This document shows, one piece after another, positions 11,976 through 26,337 of a DNA stretch of 64,000 nucleotides. The translations under genes and the position numbers were made by a program. The number at the start of each line of letters is the position of its first letter. The stretch's first letter is position 1. The stretch spans positions 2,790,001-2,854,000 of the forward strand of contig NC_060024.1 of the NCBI RefSeq assembly GCF_021134715.1, given 5' to 3'. The stretch comes from Daphnia pulex. Taxonomy: Eukaryota; Arthropoda; Branchiopoda; Diplostraca; Daphniidae. Under the pieces are notes generated by a model. The model saw only the letters and a list, made by a program, of their open reading frames with translations, was not told the origin of the DNA and did not search any database.

Positions 11976-11983
11976 TATATAGA
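11976..11983 (+). promoter_or_regulatory. TATA box of the proximal MNK promoter
   Basis: TATATAGA sits in a GC- and CT-rich context (CCCCTCCCTCCC upstream), about 290 bases before the proximal start codon at 12277. Transcription would begin near 12005-12015, giving a roughly 270-nt leader. Confidence 0.6.
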
Positions 11984-12276
11984 GGACCCAGGTGCAGCCT
12001 CGTGTCTGTGTACGCGTTAGTATTAGTCCGGCATGCGAGAGAAGAGGGTGAAGAAAGAGACGAACGCGGGGCAGGGTCCACCACTAACACCAGCCACATT
12101 GGACGAGTTTGAAACTTGTCTTATTCATCGACAGAGATAAAAGTTGAGAGGCTGATTTATTGTTTCATTGAGGAAAAAGGAAATTTCCAAGTCAAGTTTA
12201 GCTTCAATGAGCTACGAGTCCCGTTCAGTCAACGAGTCAGTGCCACATCCCTTTGTTGTCCAAATCAGCTGTGAAA

Positions 12277-14375
<2,099 letters not shown>

Positions 14376-15747
14376 GACAGACTCTTTTTGACTTGTCGAC
14401 GAGCGTCTATTTACAACAACAACCATGATTATTTGCGGAATGACTTTCTCTCTACTAACCCAATGTTTCAGTTATGATTTTTTTTTCTCGTCTTAATTGC
14501 TGCTTCCATCACCTCTACAAAACCAACAAAAAAAAAATAACTACTTTTGTAAATATTTTGTAAATATGAAAAAAAAAACTTTGAGTGAGCTTTTTTAGTT
14601 TTATCGTTTTTCCACTTTGATTAATCGCTTGGCGGAAGAAAAAAAAAATATTTTAGTCCTCGTATAAATTCACCGTCCAAAAAAATTTCGATTGGAAAAC
14701 CACAAATGCAAAAACCGTAAAAAAAATCAACTTTTTTCTTCTTCCTCCCCAACCCTCCTTTTCCCCTCGAGTGACTCAGGTTTCAATTGGCTCGGACGAT
14801 AAGGGGGTAACAAAACAAAATTTGTATGAATCGTGGACACAATGTCTTAGACTATTATAACGGCCATAATTTTTTTCTTTTCATTTTTATATTTTGATAT
14901 CGTCCCCCACTTTTTGGTGTTGGTCCGGTGCGATTTTTTTTCCGAAACTTTTTCTTCTCTGTCCGTTTTTTCTCCCACGATCACGCGGTATTTTTTTTTA
15001 AATAATAATTCTCTATTATATATTTTTGGGAAAAAGAAAAGAATTTTTTTTTATTTGGGAAATTGATATTTAATCACCTTTTGTTTCCCCCCCGGTCTTA
15101 ATTTGTGTGGCTGTCGAATGATTGTTGTAAAACACGACATCAACGTGATATATCCACAATGGGTGATTGGATTTTGTAACGAAACGGGAGTTAATTTTTT
15201 GTTTTTTGGGGGAATTGGCCTTTTTTGGTTGTTTTCTTTTTTGAAAAACGAATGTACGCTTGTCATAGTGTGTGCATGATGTACACCTCCGAGTACAAAA
15301 GTGACAGCTTAGTTTTTCCATTTGCATGCTGACGCATCACGAGCTGTTGAGTGGAAGGTAAAAAAATGAAAAATAATAATTCTTCCTTGTAATCGGCGTG
15401 CTAATTGTCATCGTTTCTGTTGATGTCACGTATGATGATCACATGTAATCCTCCCAGTTCTCTCCATTGATGTGTCCCTCTCGAGAAGACACTTCTGGTC
15501 TGAAATCGAGATCGTATTTAAAAAAGCATCAAAATGTAAAAAAATACAAAAAACAACAAATACAATTGGATTTCAAACTAAAAACACCACGTGTGAGTCT
15601 TGTTGCTTTGCTTGCTTTAGTCAGTTGCTGAACCCGATCGAGGTTTTTTTACACGTAGGACGACTGCAACAAGATTTGGCATTATCTTTATTTTGGACTG
15701 TCATCGTCGTCTTTTAACAAGAAAAATAGAAAGTCGATTTCAGAGTC
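14376..15747 (+). other. MNK 3' UTR and intergenic gap before ECM29
   Basis: A T- and A-rich 1.37-kb interval with many short homopolymers. No coding exon and no canonical AATAAA close to the MNK stop. Two Pumilio-type sites are listed separately. The last part must include the ECM29 promoter, but no TATA box is evident. Confidence 0.5.
14548..14566 (+). promoter_or_regulatory. paired Pumilio response elements in MNK 3' UTR
   Basis: TGTAAATA occurs twice, at 14548-14555 and 14559-14566, spaced by 11 bases. Both match the UGUANAUA consensus bound by Pumilio/FBF proteins. They lie about 170 bases after the stop codon, where such sites usually act on mRNA stability or translation. Confidence 0.5.
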
Positions 15748-18700
15748 ATGGACGATTTGGGTAAATATTACGTTTGCAATATTTAAAATAGTATTCGATT
15801 CATTAATGATTTTCCTCACAGCATTGCTCGAAAGGGTGTTTCTTCGAGTGGGAAGCGCAGATAGCGACGAGAAATTGGAAGCTGTCATTGTCAAATTTCT
15901 TTGCCCGGTTTTGCTGAAATTAACCAGCACCGAAGAAAATGTTCGCAAGAAAGTCATGGAATTGCTCGTCCATTTCAACAAACGTGTCAAGAGCAGACCG
16001 AATCTACAGTTACCTGTGGTTGACTTGATGAATCTTTATCAAGACCCCTCGTCTTCAATTTTCCTATCAGTAAGTTCATGTTCTTCCGAGTTATTGTCAA
16101 TGTTTATGCAACATTCTTCACATTTACAGAACTTTGCAATAATCTACATCAAAATGGGCTTCCCACGCTTGGATTTGGCCCGCCAGGCGGAACTACTACC
16201 TCAACTCTTTCACAGCATTCATGGGAAACCTGTGCAACACCAAGACAGTCTCCTGTTCATTGCACTACCAGCCCTAGCTCATGCCAATGTTTCCACAGAG
16301 GCATTGAAGCAGCCTTACCTCTTCCTTCAAGAAAAAGTGGAATTGGCCAAATACATCAAAGACTTTTTCCTCGACATGGTCTTGTTGCCTTATGGGTAAG
16401 CTGGTTGATATGAGATTTCTTAATCTATCATATACATTTTTTCCTCTAATCCAGGTTAGTCCATCCCAGCACAAATCCTGCAGCTCCTTCCAATCCACCG
16501 CCCGGAATGAGTGAATACGGTTGGAAGAGATCACTGGGAGAGACTCAGCTGAAGCCGGAACAACTGGAAGAAACGAAATTAGGAATTGTCAAATTCATTT
16601 CCAGTGGGGTGTTTGGCGAACAGACGATCGTCCCGCATCTAGTTATTGCAGCAGCCGACACTCGTTTCAGCGTGGCAAACGCGGCTGATAGTGCCCTTAA
16701 GCGGATTGGCGGGTACAAGCGCCGATTATTTTTCTATATTGTCAACTATTTCTAAATTTTCCTTTTACGACAGAACTGTCGACTGGAATGATGTAGCTGT
16801 GATAACAGTATTGTATCAGCTTTTTCTGGGCACCCGCAATTCAAAAGAAAACATCAAACCAGAATTCCGTCGTGTTCCAGCTTGCACCCGTCTACGTCTC
16901 AAATTATTTACATATCTGATACGCTCACGTGAGGCCAGCATGCATTTTCCTGCATGCATTCAAGTAAGTTTTAAACAATTCCTACAATTTTTGTTTTATT
17001 TTATTCAATTTTTCGTTGTAGTTGACATTCGAAGGTCTGTTTGGGGAAAATTCCAACGCGAAACTGAAGGTGATGGCGTTGCAATTTCTTCACCAAATGA
17101 TTTCCAAGTTAGTTGCGTAATAAGATAGCCCCAAATGGCGATTGCTGATGTTGTTTTTTTTTTCGTTTTTCAGTTGCCCAGAGTCACGTCTGTCCCCGAT
17201 ATCTCCCGTGTTGATTTCTGGTTTAATGAAAATTATCAACGACACGCAAGGGGTCAGTAAATCCTGTTCTTTTCACGGTCGATTGCATTCATCATCGCCA
17301 CTTTTGTTTTTTTTCTTTCAGGAATCCAAACTGCGCGGATCGGCTTTAGTTGCCCTGGGCAAACTTGGTCAGAAACTTCCTGAAGCTGTGACCAAAGATA
17401 TGGCAATCATCCAAATGCTCTTTAATGCCATGGCAACGGTATATAAGCTTATATTTTTCACTCAATCGACAGATTTATAAATACATTTTTAATCACAGGA
17501 AGAACCCGAGACAAGAATGGCCGTACAAGAAGCTCTGTCCATCATGCTGCCGGCATTTAAACATTTAAGCAGCTCAAATGCCGCCATCCTCGAAGCCTTG
17601 CTGGCAACTTCGTTGGAATCCCAACAACATCTCTTGCGGCTTATTGCCGTACAATATGCCGGTGGAATATTCCATTCCACCCACGTCACTTCTCGTTATC
17701 TCCTCCTCCTGGCCGCCGGAGACCCGTAATGAAATTTTAAATTGACCTTGAAGTCATTGATTTTCTAATGTTTTGACGGATGAAATCGCAGGAAAGAAGA
17801 AGTGAAATCGGAAGCTATGAAATTGCTCTACTCTAATCTCCCGAAATCGATTGAAACTTCCGACGCTGATTCGATGGAAGTCGATGAAACTGAAAATAAA
17901 TGGCTACCCGATTTCGTCGAAATGGTTTTGTGCATTTCAGAGAAAGCCTCGTCCAGAATGAAAAGCCGCAGTGCAGTGACATATGGAACCCGCACACTCC
18001 CATTCGAAATTAATGCCTACGCAGAGGTCTAAAATTTTAAAGCGAATTAAATTCTATTCTCAGAAAATTGACCTTTTTTTTAAATTAAATTTAGATGCTG
18101 TCGTATTTACGGCTGTGTCTGGCAAACAGTGCGTCGTTGACGCCATCGTTAGAACTCCTTAAAGAACCGGAATTGATCAGTTCTGTGGCTCGCCACTACA
18201 TTGAAAAATTGGTGAGCGAAAATGGACCGGTGACGGCCTATCTTGATTTGGCGCTGGAATTGCTGGCGGCCAATCCGTCCAAAGTTCCGCTCCAGTGCAT
18301 CCTGGAAATCGTGGCCGGAGTTCCCAAGCTGTCGGCCGTCTTGCTTTCGAAACTGGACATGTTTAAAACCCTGCAACATCACAACAAAGAAGACGTCCGT
18401 GAAATGGTCGCCCAAATCCTGGCCGTCGTCGTCTGTCAAAGTTACGACACGCTCCAAATTGACGCGCTGATTCACGATCTTTGCCGCAACCTCAAAGAGA
18501 AGCCGCTGGAACAGCAGCACGGATCCATTTTGACTCTGGGCTACACCGTCGGCCGAATCGTTCGCAGTCACTTGTCCGGGCCTGGTAATAACCGCGAGGA
18601 GCTGGAGAAGAGTTGCCGCCACCAACTCTCGCCACGATTGTCGGCCGCCACTTCCTTGGTGATTGATTTCCTCTTCGACTCACTACATCCGATGACGCTG

Positions 18701-21700
18701 AGCGCCGCCTGTCTGTCTGTAGGCGAAATGGGACGTTGCGGTCCCCTGCTGGACTCGACCGGAGAGTCTACACGCGCCGTAGAAAAGCTGCTCACGGTTG
18801 TCGACGACGCCAAAATCGGTAGCAAAATCAGAGAGAAAGCTGCCCTCGCTGCTGGCTATCTCTCACTCGGCGAGCTGGAATATCCTCGCCGGAAGCACGT
18901 CATTCAACACTTTCTAACTTCCACCGAGGTGGGAGACTCTTTATTTACATTTTCTGGATAAAATAAAAATTTTGTTCGTTCAATTTTAACAGAAAATGAA
19001 AGATGTCGAAATACAATTCACAATCGGCGAAGCTCTTGTCTGTGCCGCTTTGGGTCTCAATTCGCCTGAAAGTCGTGATCCATGGACCGTCAAAGAGCGG
19101 GACTTTATCGAACCCGAAAACGCACCTTCTCAACTTGATTTCCTCCTCGATGAATTGCTGAACAAATACGTTGCCCATCTTAATCCCAACGTCAAACAGG
19201 TGATATAAACTCTAAATTTAATTCGTTTTCAAATATTTTACCAGTAATTTTCCTTAATAGGCTACTTCGATCTGGTTATTGGCCTTAGTCAAAAGATGCC
19301 CACAGCGGCCAGAGATGAAAGAAAGGCTATTGCGCATTCAACGTGCATTCATGTCACTTTTGGCCGAAGGTGGAGACTTGGTTCAGGATGTAGCCTCCAA
19401 AGGTTTAGGGCTAGTCTTTGAGTGCTGCACAGTGGAACAGCAGAATCTACTGGCAGGGGAATTGGTCGGCTCCTTAACCACAGATCGCCGGCCGGCTATG
19501 CAAGTCAATAAAGACACCAAGGTTTTCGAGGAAGGCAGTCTAGGAGCTAATCCTTCAGGGTAAGAATTTACAATACCAAGAAAAAAGAAATATTTATTTT
19601 GATTATTTCTTTCGTAAAAAGGGGCCAATTGTCAACGTACCGGGAACTGTGTTCTTTGGCCACCGATATGAACCAACCGGATTTAATCTACAAATTTATG
19701 CACTTGGCCAATCATAACGCCATTTGGAATTCGAAAAAGGGTGCAGCTTTTGGATTCGGTTCGATTGCCAAGAAAGCCGGGCAGCAGCTGGCCCCGCACT
19801 TGCCAGTTATTGTACCCAAATTGTACAGGTATGTCTAGAAATCCATATCAATTTTATTTCCCATTTTTCCTTGGATTTAATCGTTATTCCGAATTAGGTA
19901 CCAGTTTGATCCCAGTCCACGCATCCGTCAATCGATGGCTTCCATCTGGGAAGCTCTGGTCAGCGAACAGTCGAAAACCATCGACTTATACTTCCAGCCT
20001 ATCCTCGACGACTTAATCGTTCACTTGACTTCCAATTTGTGGCGGAATCGCGAGTCGTCTTGTATGGCTTTGGCTGATTTATTACGAGGCCGGACACTTG
20101 AAAATGCGCTGGATAAAATGGACGCCATCTGGAGCACTCTCTTCCGCGTGGTGGACGATATCAAAGAATCGGTTAGGAAAGCGGCCGCAACTGCTCTCAG
20201 AGCCCTCAGCAAGGTAATGAATTTGATAAAGTTAAATATCTGATGCAATTGCTGAAATTTATTTCCATCTAGGTCTGCATCAAAATGGTTGATGTTGATG
20301 CGGGTAAAGTGAATAGTCAACGCACTGTCGAACTCGTATTACCCGTTTTACTGCAGCAAGGATTGACCAGCAGTGTGGAAGAGGTCCAAGCAATTACGTA
20401 ATTATTTGTTAAAAATTTTAATTGACTAAAAATGGAAATGGATGACGATTGGTTTATTTTTACATCTTTAGTCTGGAGACACTGATAAAAGTAGTCAAAT
20501 CAGCCGGAAATCTGGTTGGGACCCACTTAGCTCCACTCATATCCGCCTTGCTGGAAGCCACTCAAGTGGCCGAGGGTCAAAGCTTGAATTATTTGAGTGT
20601 TCGCTTGGGCAATCAGCTGGCCACTCAAGAGAAGCTTGATTTGGCAAGGATTTCTGCCGCCAAGAGTTCTAATCTCTACGAAACCGTCCAGCACGTAAGA
20701 ACTTATTATAAAACATTTTAAAGTCTAATATAGCGGCGATTAATAAACTCTGTTGACAACAGTGTATCCAGTTCATCAACGAAGCCAACACCCCAGGGGT
20801 CGTAGCAGCCTTGGTGGATTTACTGAAGGGTTGCCAGGGAATAACAACGAAAGGATGTGCTGCCCATGTCATTTGTCTTTTGACGCAACAGTGTCAGAAC
20901 GACATCCAACCTTTTGCCGGTAATGAATAATGAATAAGGGAATTTGTATTCGTGTGTAGGCGAACTTGAGATGGCAATTTGATTTACGCATCAGGGAGAT
21001 TGATGGCGGTGCTCGTCAAAGGATTGGGCGACCGAAACGTTGCCTTGAAAAAGACGTACGCAGTGGCTCTAGGTCATTTGGTCCGAGTCGCCAAAGAATC
21101 GAGCGTCGTCAAATTGATGGAAACTTTGGAGAATCGCTACCTGGAAGCGGAAGATGAAGACTCTCGACTGGCCTGCATGCACACGCTGCAGGCCATGGTC
21201 CGATACAATCCGGATGTCGTTAAAAATCATTCGAGTCATACCGTACCAATTGTGTTTTTGGGTAAAAACATCTTCAAAACGCCTGGTATAGAATCAATTA
21301 ATTTGATTAATGAATTTAGAACATAATTTTTATTTTTATTCACAGAGACGGCGCAATTGATTCAATCTTGGGAGGAGTTGTGGATGGATATCGTTCCGGG
21401 CACGGAAGCCGGATTGAGAATGTACTCGAGCGATATAATCGGTTACCTCCAGCGCGCCATCACCTCCTCATCGTGGAAGTTGAAATCTCAATCGGCCGCC
21501 GCTATCGGATCGATGGCCAGTTCTCTCAAAAGTAATTTGAATCCGGATCAGCGAGCCACTCTATTACGAATTCTTCTCGATGGACTCACCGGTCGCACCT
21601 GGGAAGGAAAAGAGCATTTGCTTCACGCATTAGCTTCCCTCGTTAGTGCCCAAACTGTCGAGGACGTGGTCGTTCGAGGTAGGCCATTCATTTCTTGATG

Positions 21701-22479
21701 TGAAAAGAATGTTATTTGATTTACGAAATTATTTTTGATTCTCTAGATGAAATTATCGGCGTGGTGTTACGTGAGGCAAGGAAAGAAGCGCTGCCGTATC
21801 GTCGACATGCCGTTCAAGTTATGGGACAAGTGGCCGAAGCTTTTCAATCGGATATGTTTCCCGCCATTTATGAGATGCTCCAGCCACTTTTTGAAACGAA
21901 AGAAGACGAAATGGAGGAGGAAGAAGAAGAGGATCAAGGAGGAAGGCAGCAAATGGAAATTCTGGAACTACATGAAGCTGCCATTCTGGCGTTGGGAAGA
22001 GCTTTTCCATCTGATCCCACAGCACAAGGTATATGCTGACGGAATACATTTAAGTATTACTTGATTAAATATATTTTTATTGGATATGCATTACAGGAAA
22101 TTGCTGGAATTCGTACATGGAGCTGCTCCGGGCCGCTGTAGCCAATACCACGCGCCAGGTCCAGTTGGCGATTGTCACGTCACTACTTCAAGTGGCTGGC
22201 CGGATGACTCCCATTTTCCTGCCCGATTTCCTTAAAGAGGCGAATAAAATTTTGGCTCCATCGCTGGACGTTGCCAATTACTCGGCACTTCGAATCGAAT
22301 CGCTCAAAGTGCTGATTCTCGTACTGAAAAAAGTCCCAGATTGTGATCCCTCGACTCAATCCGATTTGATGAAAAATATTCGAGAAGTGTATTCTCTTCG
22401 AGTTGAAGAGTTTCTTCGCGATGTTTCACCCGAAGTTAAATCGCGAGCCGATGAAGCCAAACGTTTAATGAACGAGTAA
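15748..22479 (+). CDS. ECPAS: proteasome adaptor and scaffold protein ECM29
   Basis: Twenty-two exons: 15748-15760, 15822-16069, 16130-16395, 16455-16712, 16774-16963, 17022-17107, 17174-17252, 17322-17438, 17499-17725, 17792-18026, 18095-18928, 18993-19199, 19261-19559, 19622-19828, 19898-20213, 20273-20397, 20472-20694, 20763-20919, 20995-21261, 21346-21678, 21747-22028 and 22097-22479. All phases agree, giving 1,783 residues (human about 1,845). ECM29/KIAA0368 is a HEAT-repeat protein that binds the 26S proteasome and links it to other compartments and to quality control. The N-terminus [20 protein letters not shown], the [19 protein letters not shown] block, [15 protein letters not shown] and [12 protein letters not shown] match the family closely. 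Alpha-helical repeats run along the whole length. The first coding exon holds only 13 nt. No damage is seen. Confidence 0.95.
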
Positions 22480-24796
22480 TTTATACATCAATCAATACTA
22501 AACGAACGTTCTGTGTAATTCTCCTAGCTGAAATACATTTTGTACTTAATCTGTCTTAGTTTCTCAATTTTAATACAGCGTTATTTTTAAATCCATCAAG
22601 ATTTCTGGCAGAACAAGAAAAAAAAGGTTAGCTCAGTTATTCTGTGGTTAAAATTGGGTGAAAATTCAGAACCGTGGCCTGAAGTTCAATAAAGTATTAG
22701 GATTTCTCTACCCCCCTTACGCTGAAGGGTACTCACGAGGGTTGGCAACTGGTTTAAATCCTGTACACCCTGTCTTGAATCACTTTGAATCTAAGCCAAA
22801 TCCGCCAAATCCTTTGAATCTACACATCCTATCGTTTGTACTGGGATTCTTCTCTGTTGAACCCGATTTCGCATTATTCTCCTGCCTATCGGCTGATAGT
22901 TCTCTTTCGCCGGGCGAGGTGTTAATGCGAGGACCTGTCTCAAAGTCTCTTTTGCCTCTTTCAAGCGGATAATCCCTAACCACATCGTGCCCTAACTGCC
23001 CTAACTGTATAGAGCTTGACTTCGGTTTTGCAGTGGAGGAAGATGGTTTAACTTTTAACTTTTACTTTCTTTTAAGAAAGAAAGAGATGCCTCCAACCTC
23101 CTTTACGAAGTTGTGGTAATCCCCTTCCTCGTTTATTTCTTGAAGTTCTTTTCTTGGTGAGAATTGTAAAAATTCCTCTCCTTCTTTTGGCACGAATGCG
23201 AGAAGCTTGCGAAGACTGTGAATCTGCCCGAGGAAAAACGTCATAGTTTTTCTTGCCTGTTCAACGAAGGTCTCCAACCGTAACTCTGACTCTGTCCTCT
23301 CTGGTCTCGCGCGCGCTAGTCTCTCCTGGAAATTCCTCCTCTCTTTGAATCCTATTAGAACGCGCGTCAATGACGTCAATTCCGTTAATTCAATCGGGGT
23401 TCAATTCGGTCTTATCAATTGTTTCTAATTTTTTTTAGACAGAAAATGACCGAAGCTTCTTCGAAATCTCACTATACTCCCTAGTTCTTAATGTCTTATC
23501 CAAAAATTTCGAACTATTTTGTTCAGGGGCTATTTCAAGATCGTTTTTACAAGGAACTAATAAGCTTTCGTCATCAGAACGAGAAAAAGAATTACAATGC
23601 TCAACATCAACTGTTTCTAAAGAAATTGTAGAAGAATACAGGCTCGCGTTGCAAGCGTTGGCCTTCGGCTAAGTCACCGAGCTATCTTGGAAGAATTCTG
23701 GAATTAGGCTGTCTTATGCTGCATTTTCTTGTCGTTATTTTATTTGTAATCATGTTCTTGTCGATAACGATAATTTCCTTTTACTCTGTATACTTTTTCC
23801 ACGCTGATCAAAAAAGTCTTGGATAATTGACTTTGAACAAAAAGATTTGGAGAATTCGCAGTCAGTTATCCAAGACTTCACAGTCAACACTCTATAATAT
23901 ATTCAAATGTACTGGAGATCAAAATATTCCAAATGAAAAATTTTATTCTAACTTACTTGGTTGATAATGTGAATAATCAGCCGGCCACAACACACAAGGC
24001 CAGGGGAGTACTTATTCTGTAAGTACCGTGTTCCAGGGGTAGCAAATCGGGGGTAGCCAGTGTCGGGTAGCCAGTGTCGGCCGCGTGAGTCAAGTCGCCG
24101 AACTTCCCCTTCTCCTAAAAATCAAACCTTAATATCTTTTTTTTCCCTAAGTTTTTATAAAAAATTTCAACAAAGCTGAACTCGCCTTTAAAAACTCTAT
24201 TTATTTGAATTTTTTCCTTATTTTGCTGTAAAAAAGCCAACCCGACAGGCATTAACACGGCAAGAAAGGACAAGAGTCCAGTCCTTATAATAGAGTAGTC
24301 CATGTTTTGGTAAAACTTAAAAGTTCGCCCTTTTGGGCGATGGGGGCTCTAGTTTGTATGGAAAAATGAATAGGGAAAAAGGAGACTCTAGTGTCTAGTC
24401 TACCCTCGTAATTAATCGCCTACGATGAAAAGGTCCGAGGTTGGCGTCGAGTCCATGAGACCATGCACCATGGTATAGAAGTTTAAGTGTAAGAGCACTC
24501 CTCTCGGATTCCCCTATCCCTGAAGTGTCGTCGTTTACAGGATTGTAGTTGGCGCAGCTAAGCAATCCGGTCGAGATTGTTAGGGAGGTATAGGGAAAAA
24601 ACAGATTTTAGGGGTACTATTTAATTTTAGAATTATGTTAGATAAATGAAAAATTTAATTTATATAGATTAAACTTAATCTTCTATTGCTCATTTATTAA
24701 ATCTTCATAATCGTCAATCGACAATTTTATATGAATTTTTGTGGACCGCTTATTTCGCCAGCGGTGTTTTCTATTTTTAAGTGTTCCATCAAGAAT
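22480..24796. other. gene-poor region after ECM29
   Basis: It includes the ECM29 3' UTR; an AATAAA at 22688-22693 is a possible but distant polyadenylation signal. Two polar minus-strand open frames (23379-23062, 105 codons; 22983-22780, 67 codons) look protein-like in composition but match no family I know, and may be remnants of a mobile element. A short perfect palindrome CGCCCTTTTGGGCG lies near 24328-24341. A roughly 30-base segment near 24425-24455 recurs inverted near 46829-46858. Confidence 0.4.
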
Positions 24797-25027
24797 GATC
24801 CGCTTTATTGGTATAAATAAATTACCTCGTAAATTGATGTGTGGTCCGTCAAGTTTACTCAAATAATGTGACTAATTTTTGGCCATCTTTTTGTTCAAGG
24901 CTTGATCTCGGAGCTCAATGAACAGATGATATGTGATCATGTATGTGATATCGAACTTCAAGCAATAAGGGCAACATGTAGCCTGGAGTGTATAGTTTTG
25001 ATTTTAGAAGCTCCAGAGCGATCTCGG
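24797..25027 (+). repeat. dispersed repeat, copy 1 (pair with 43868-44078)
   Basis: About 230 bases closely match 43868-44078 in the same orientation, from CGCTTTATTGGT to GCTCCAGAGCGAT, with small insertions. Both copies include ATCTCGGAGCTCAATGAACA. No terminal repeats are evident, so the type of element is unknown. Confidence 0.75.
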
Positions 25028-25717
25028 TCACCGCACCTCGTCTCTCTGCCAAATGGATGTTTTGGCGACGCCAGCAGCCTTTGCGAAAATATTCGCTATG
25101 TACAACTAGTGCTCAATTTATTTACTAATTTTGTTCCTGAATTGAGTGAATGATCTCTTTTTTTTGTCTCTCTTTGTCGCCATTGCGACTCGTTTTGGAT
25201 TTCTCATTGTTTCGCTTTATCAGGTTAGTCCCGTTGTAAAATACTGTGTTTCCCTGAGCCTAATCTTTGTTTCTTATCAGCCGCCTGTATTGAATTGTCC
25301 ATGCTTATTTATCTATTTGAAATTATTGATTCACGGATTTTTCTCGACCGTGGTAACTACAGTTGTTTTATACGTATATCTCCATATTTCTAATATGTAC
25401 ATTTTACCTCTTTCTCTCTCTCATAGGTTTGGTTTCGTAGCCAGATTTGTGTGAATGTGTAAAGTTCTTGCCCGATAAGTTCACTTGAACTATTCAAGTG
25501 TACCAAAAGTTTATTATTTCCCTCTTCTGTCATCATGTAGCTACTAATTGCTCTTGTTCCTTGGCACCATTCAAGGCATTCATCCATTGTTTACATTGTA
25601 TGCTACTCATCATCATTTCATATCTTATAATTCTCAATAAAACTATAAGACGGGACGGACATCCATAGTTACTGGTTCTAATATCGCGTGAAATTGTGTT
25701 ATAGAACACCTCTGGTA

Positions 25718-26337
25718 CAGTACCCTTCAAAAAAATACGAACAACGATATTTTTTCAAACAGCCACCTATCCATATTGTGGGGAACTGTGTTTTGCCCTT
25801 AGCCCGAATGAAGGGGGGGGGGGGGATGAGAAACGAAGCGAAAGCTGGGAAGAAAGAATCCCCCCCCCCTCCGAAATAAAAAATATGAATGAAACCCGAC
25901 AAGCTGTCTTGAATAGCCTTAGGCTCACTGTCAATTTTTGGACAAGTGACGAGAAAACCAAAAAGCTGACAATTATCTTGCATCACAAAGCAGAAAATTT
26001 CAAAGGAATCGCCTTAAGCCACTTGTCCAATAATCGGCAATGAGCTGTAGTAGGTTAATTCAATTTTTCACGCCATGAAAATTATAGACTGCCTGTCTGA
26101 TTTCATTCATGCTTCTTTTTTTTGTGGGGGGGGGGGGGGGAGAGGTGGAAGACATGACCAATGGCTAATTACTCATTTTTTTTCTTGCCACCTTTCGCTT
26201 TGTTCCTTACCCCCCCCCCAAAAAAAAAAAAATAAAAAAAAATATTCGGTCTAAAAGGCAATCCCAGTTCCCCGCAATATGGATACCTGGCTATTTGAAA
26301 AAAGAAAATCGCCGTTTGGATTTTTTAAAGGATACTG
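25718..26337. mobile_element. 620-bp MITE with long inverted repeats, TA target site
   Basis: The ends are CAGTACCCTT on the left and the inverse of CAGTATCCTT on the right. Each is flanked by TA (25716-25717 and 26338-26339). Inverted similarity continues inward for roughly 200 bases per side, including TATCCATATTG(T/C)GGGGAACTG and AAGCGAAAG blocks and long G or C runs at matching places (about 25815-25826, 25860-25870, 26127-26140, 26211-26219). The TA duplication suggests mobilisation by a Tc1/mariner-type transposase. It has no coding capacity. Confidence 0.8.

Larger units (their letters stand above)
9259..12276 (+). other. long 5' intron of the MNK gene
   Basis: About 3 kb without a supported gene. 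It holds (TTG)n runs (about 9307-9328, 9796-9815, 9876-9891), a CA/TG palindrome (about 10493-10513), a G-rich homopolymer (about 11123-11140) and two groups of promoter-like motifs listed separately. Confidence 0.6.

Noticed and set aside
18149..18625. 158-codon antisense frame in ECM29
   Set aside because: Lies opposite the large, conserved ECM29 exon 11; no protein-like features.
25688..25986. open frames across the poly-G/poly-C MITE
   Set aside because: Homopolymer-encoded Gly/Pro runs on both strands; no coding evidence.
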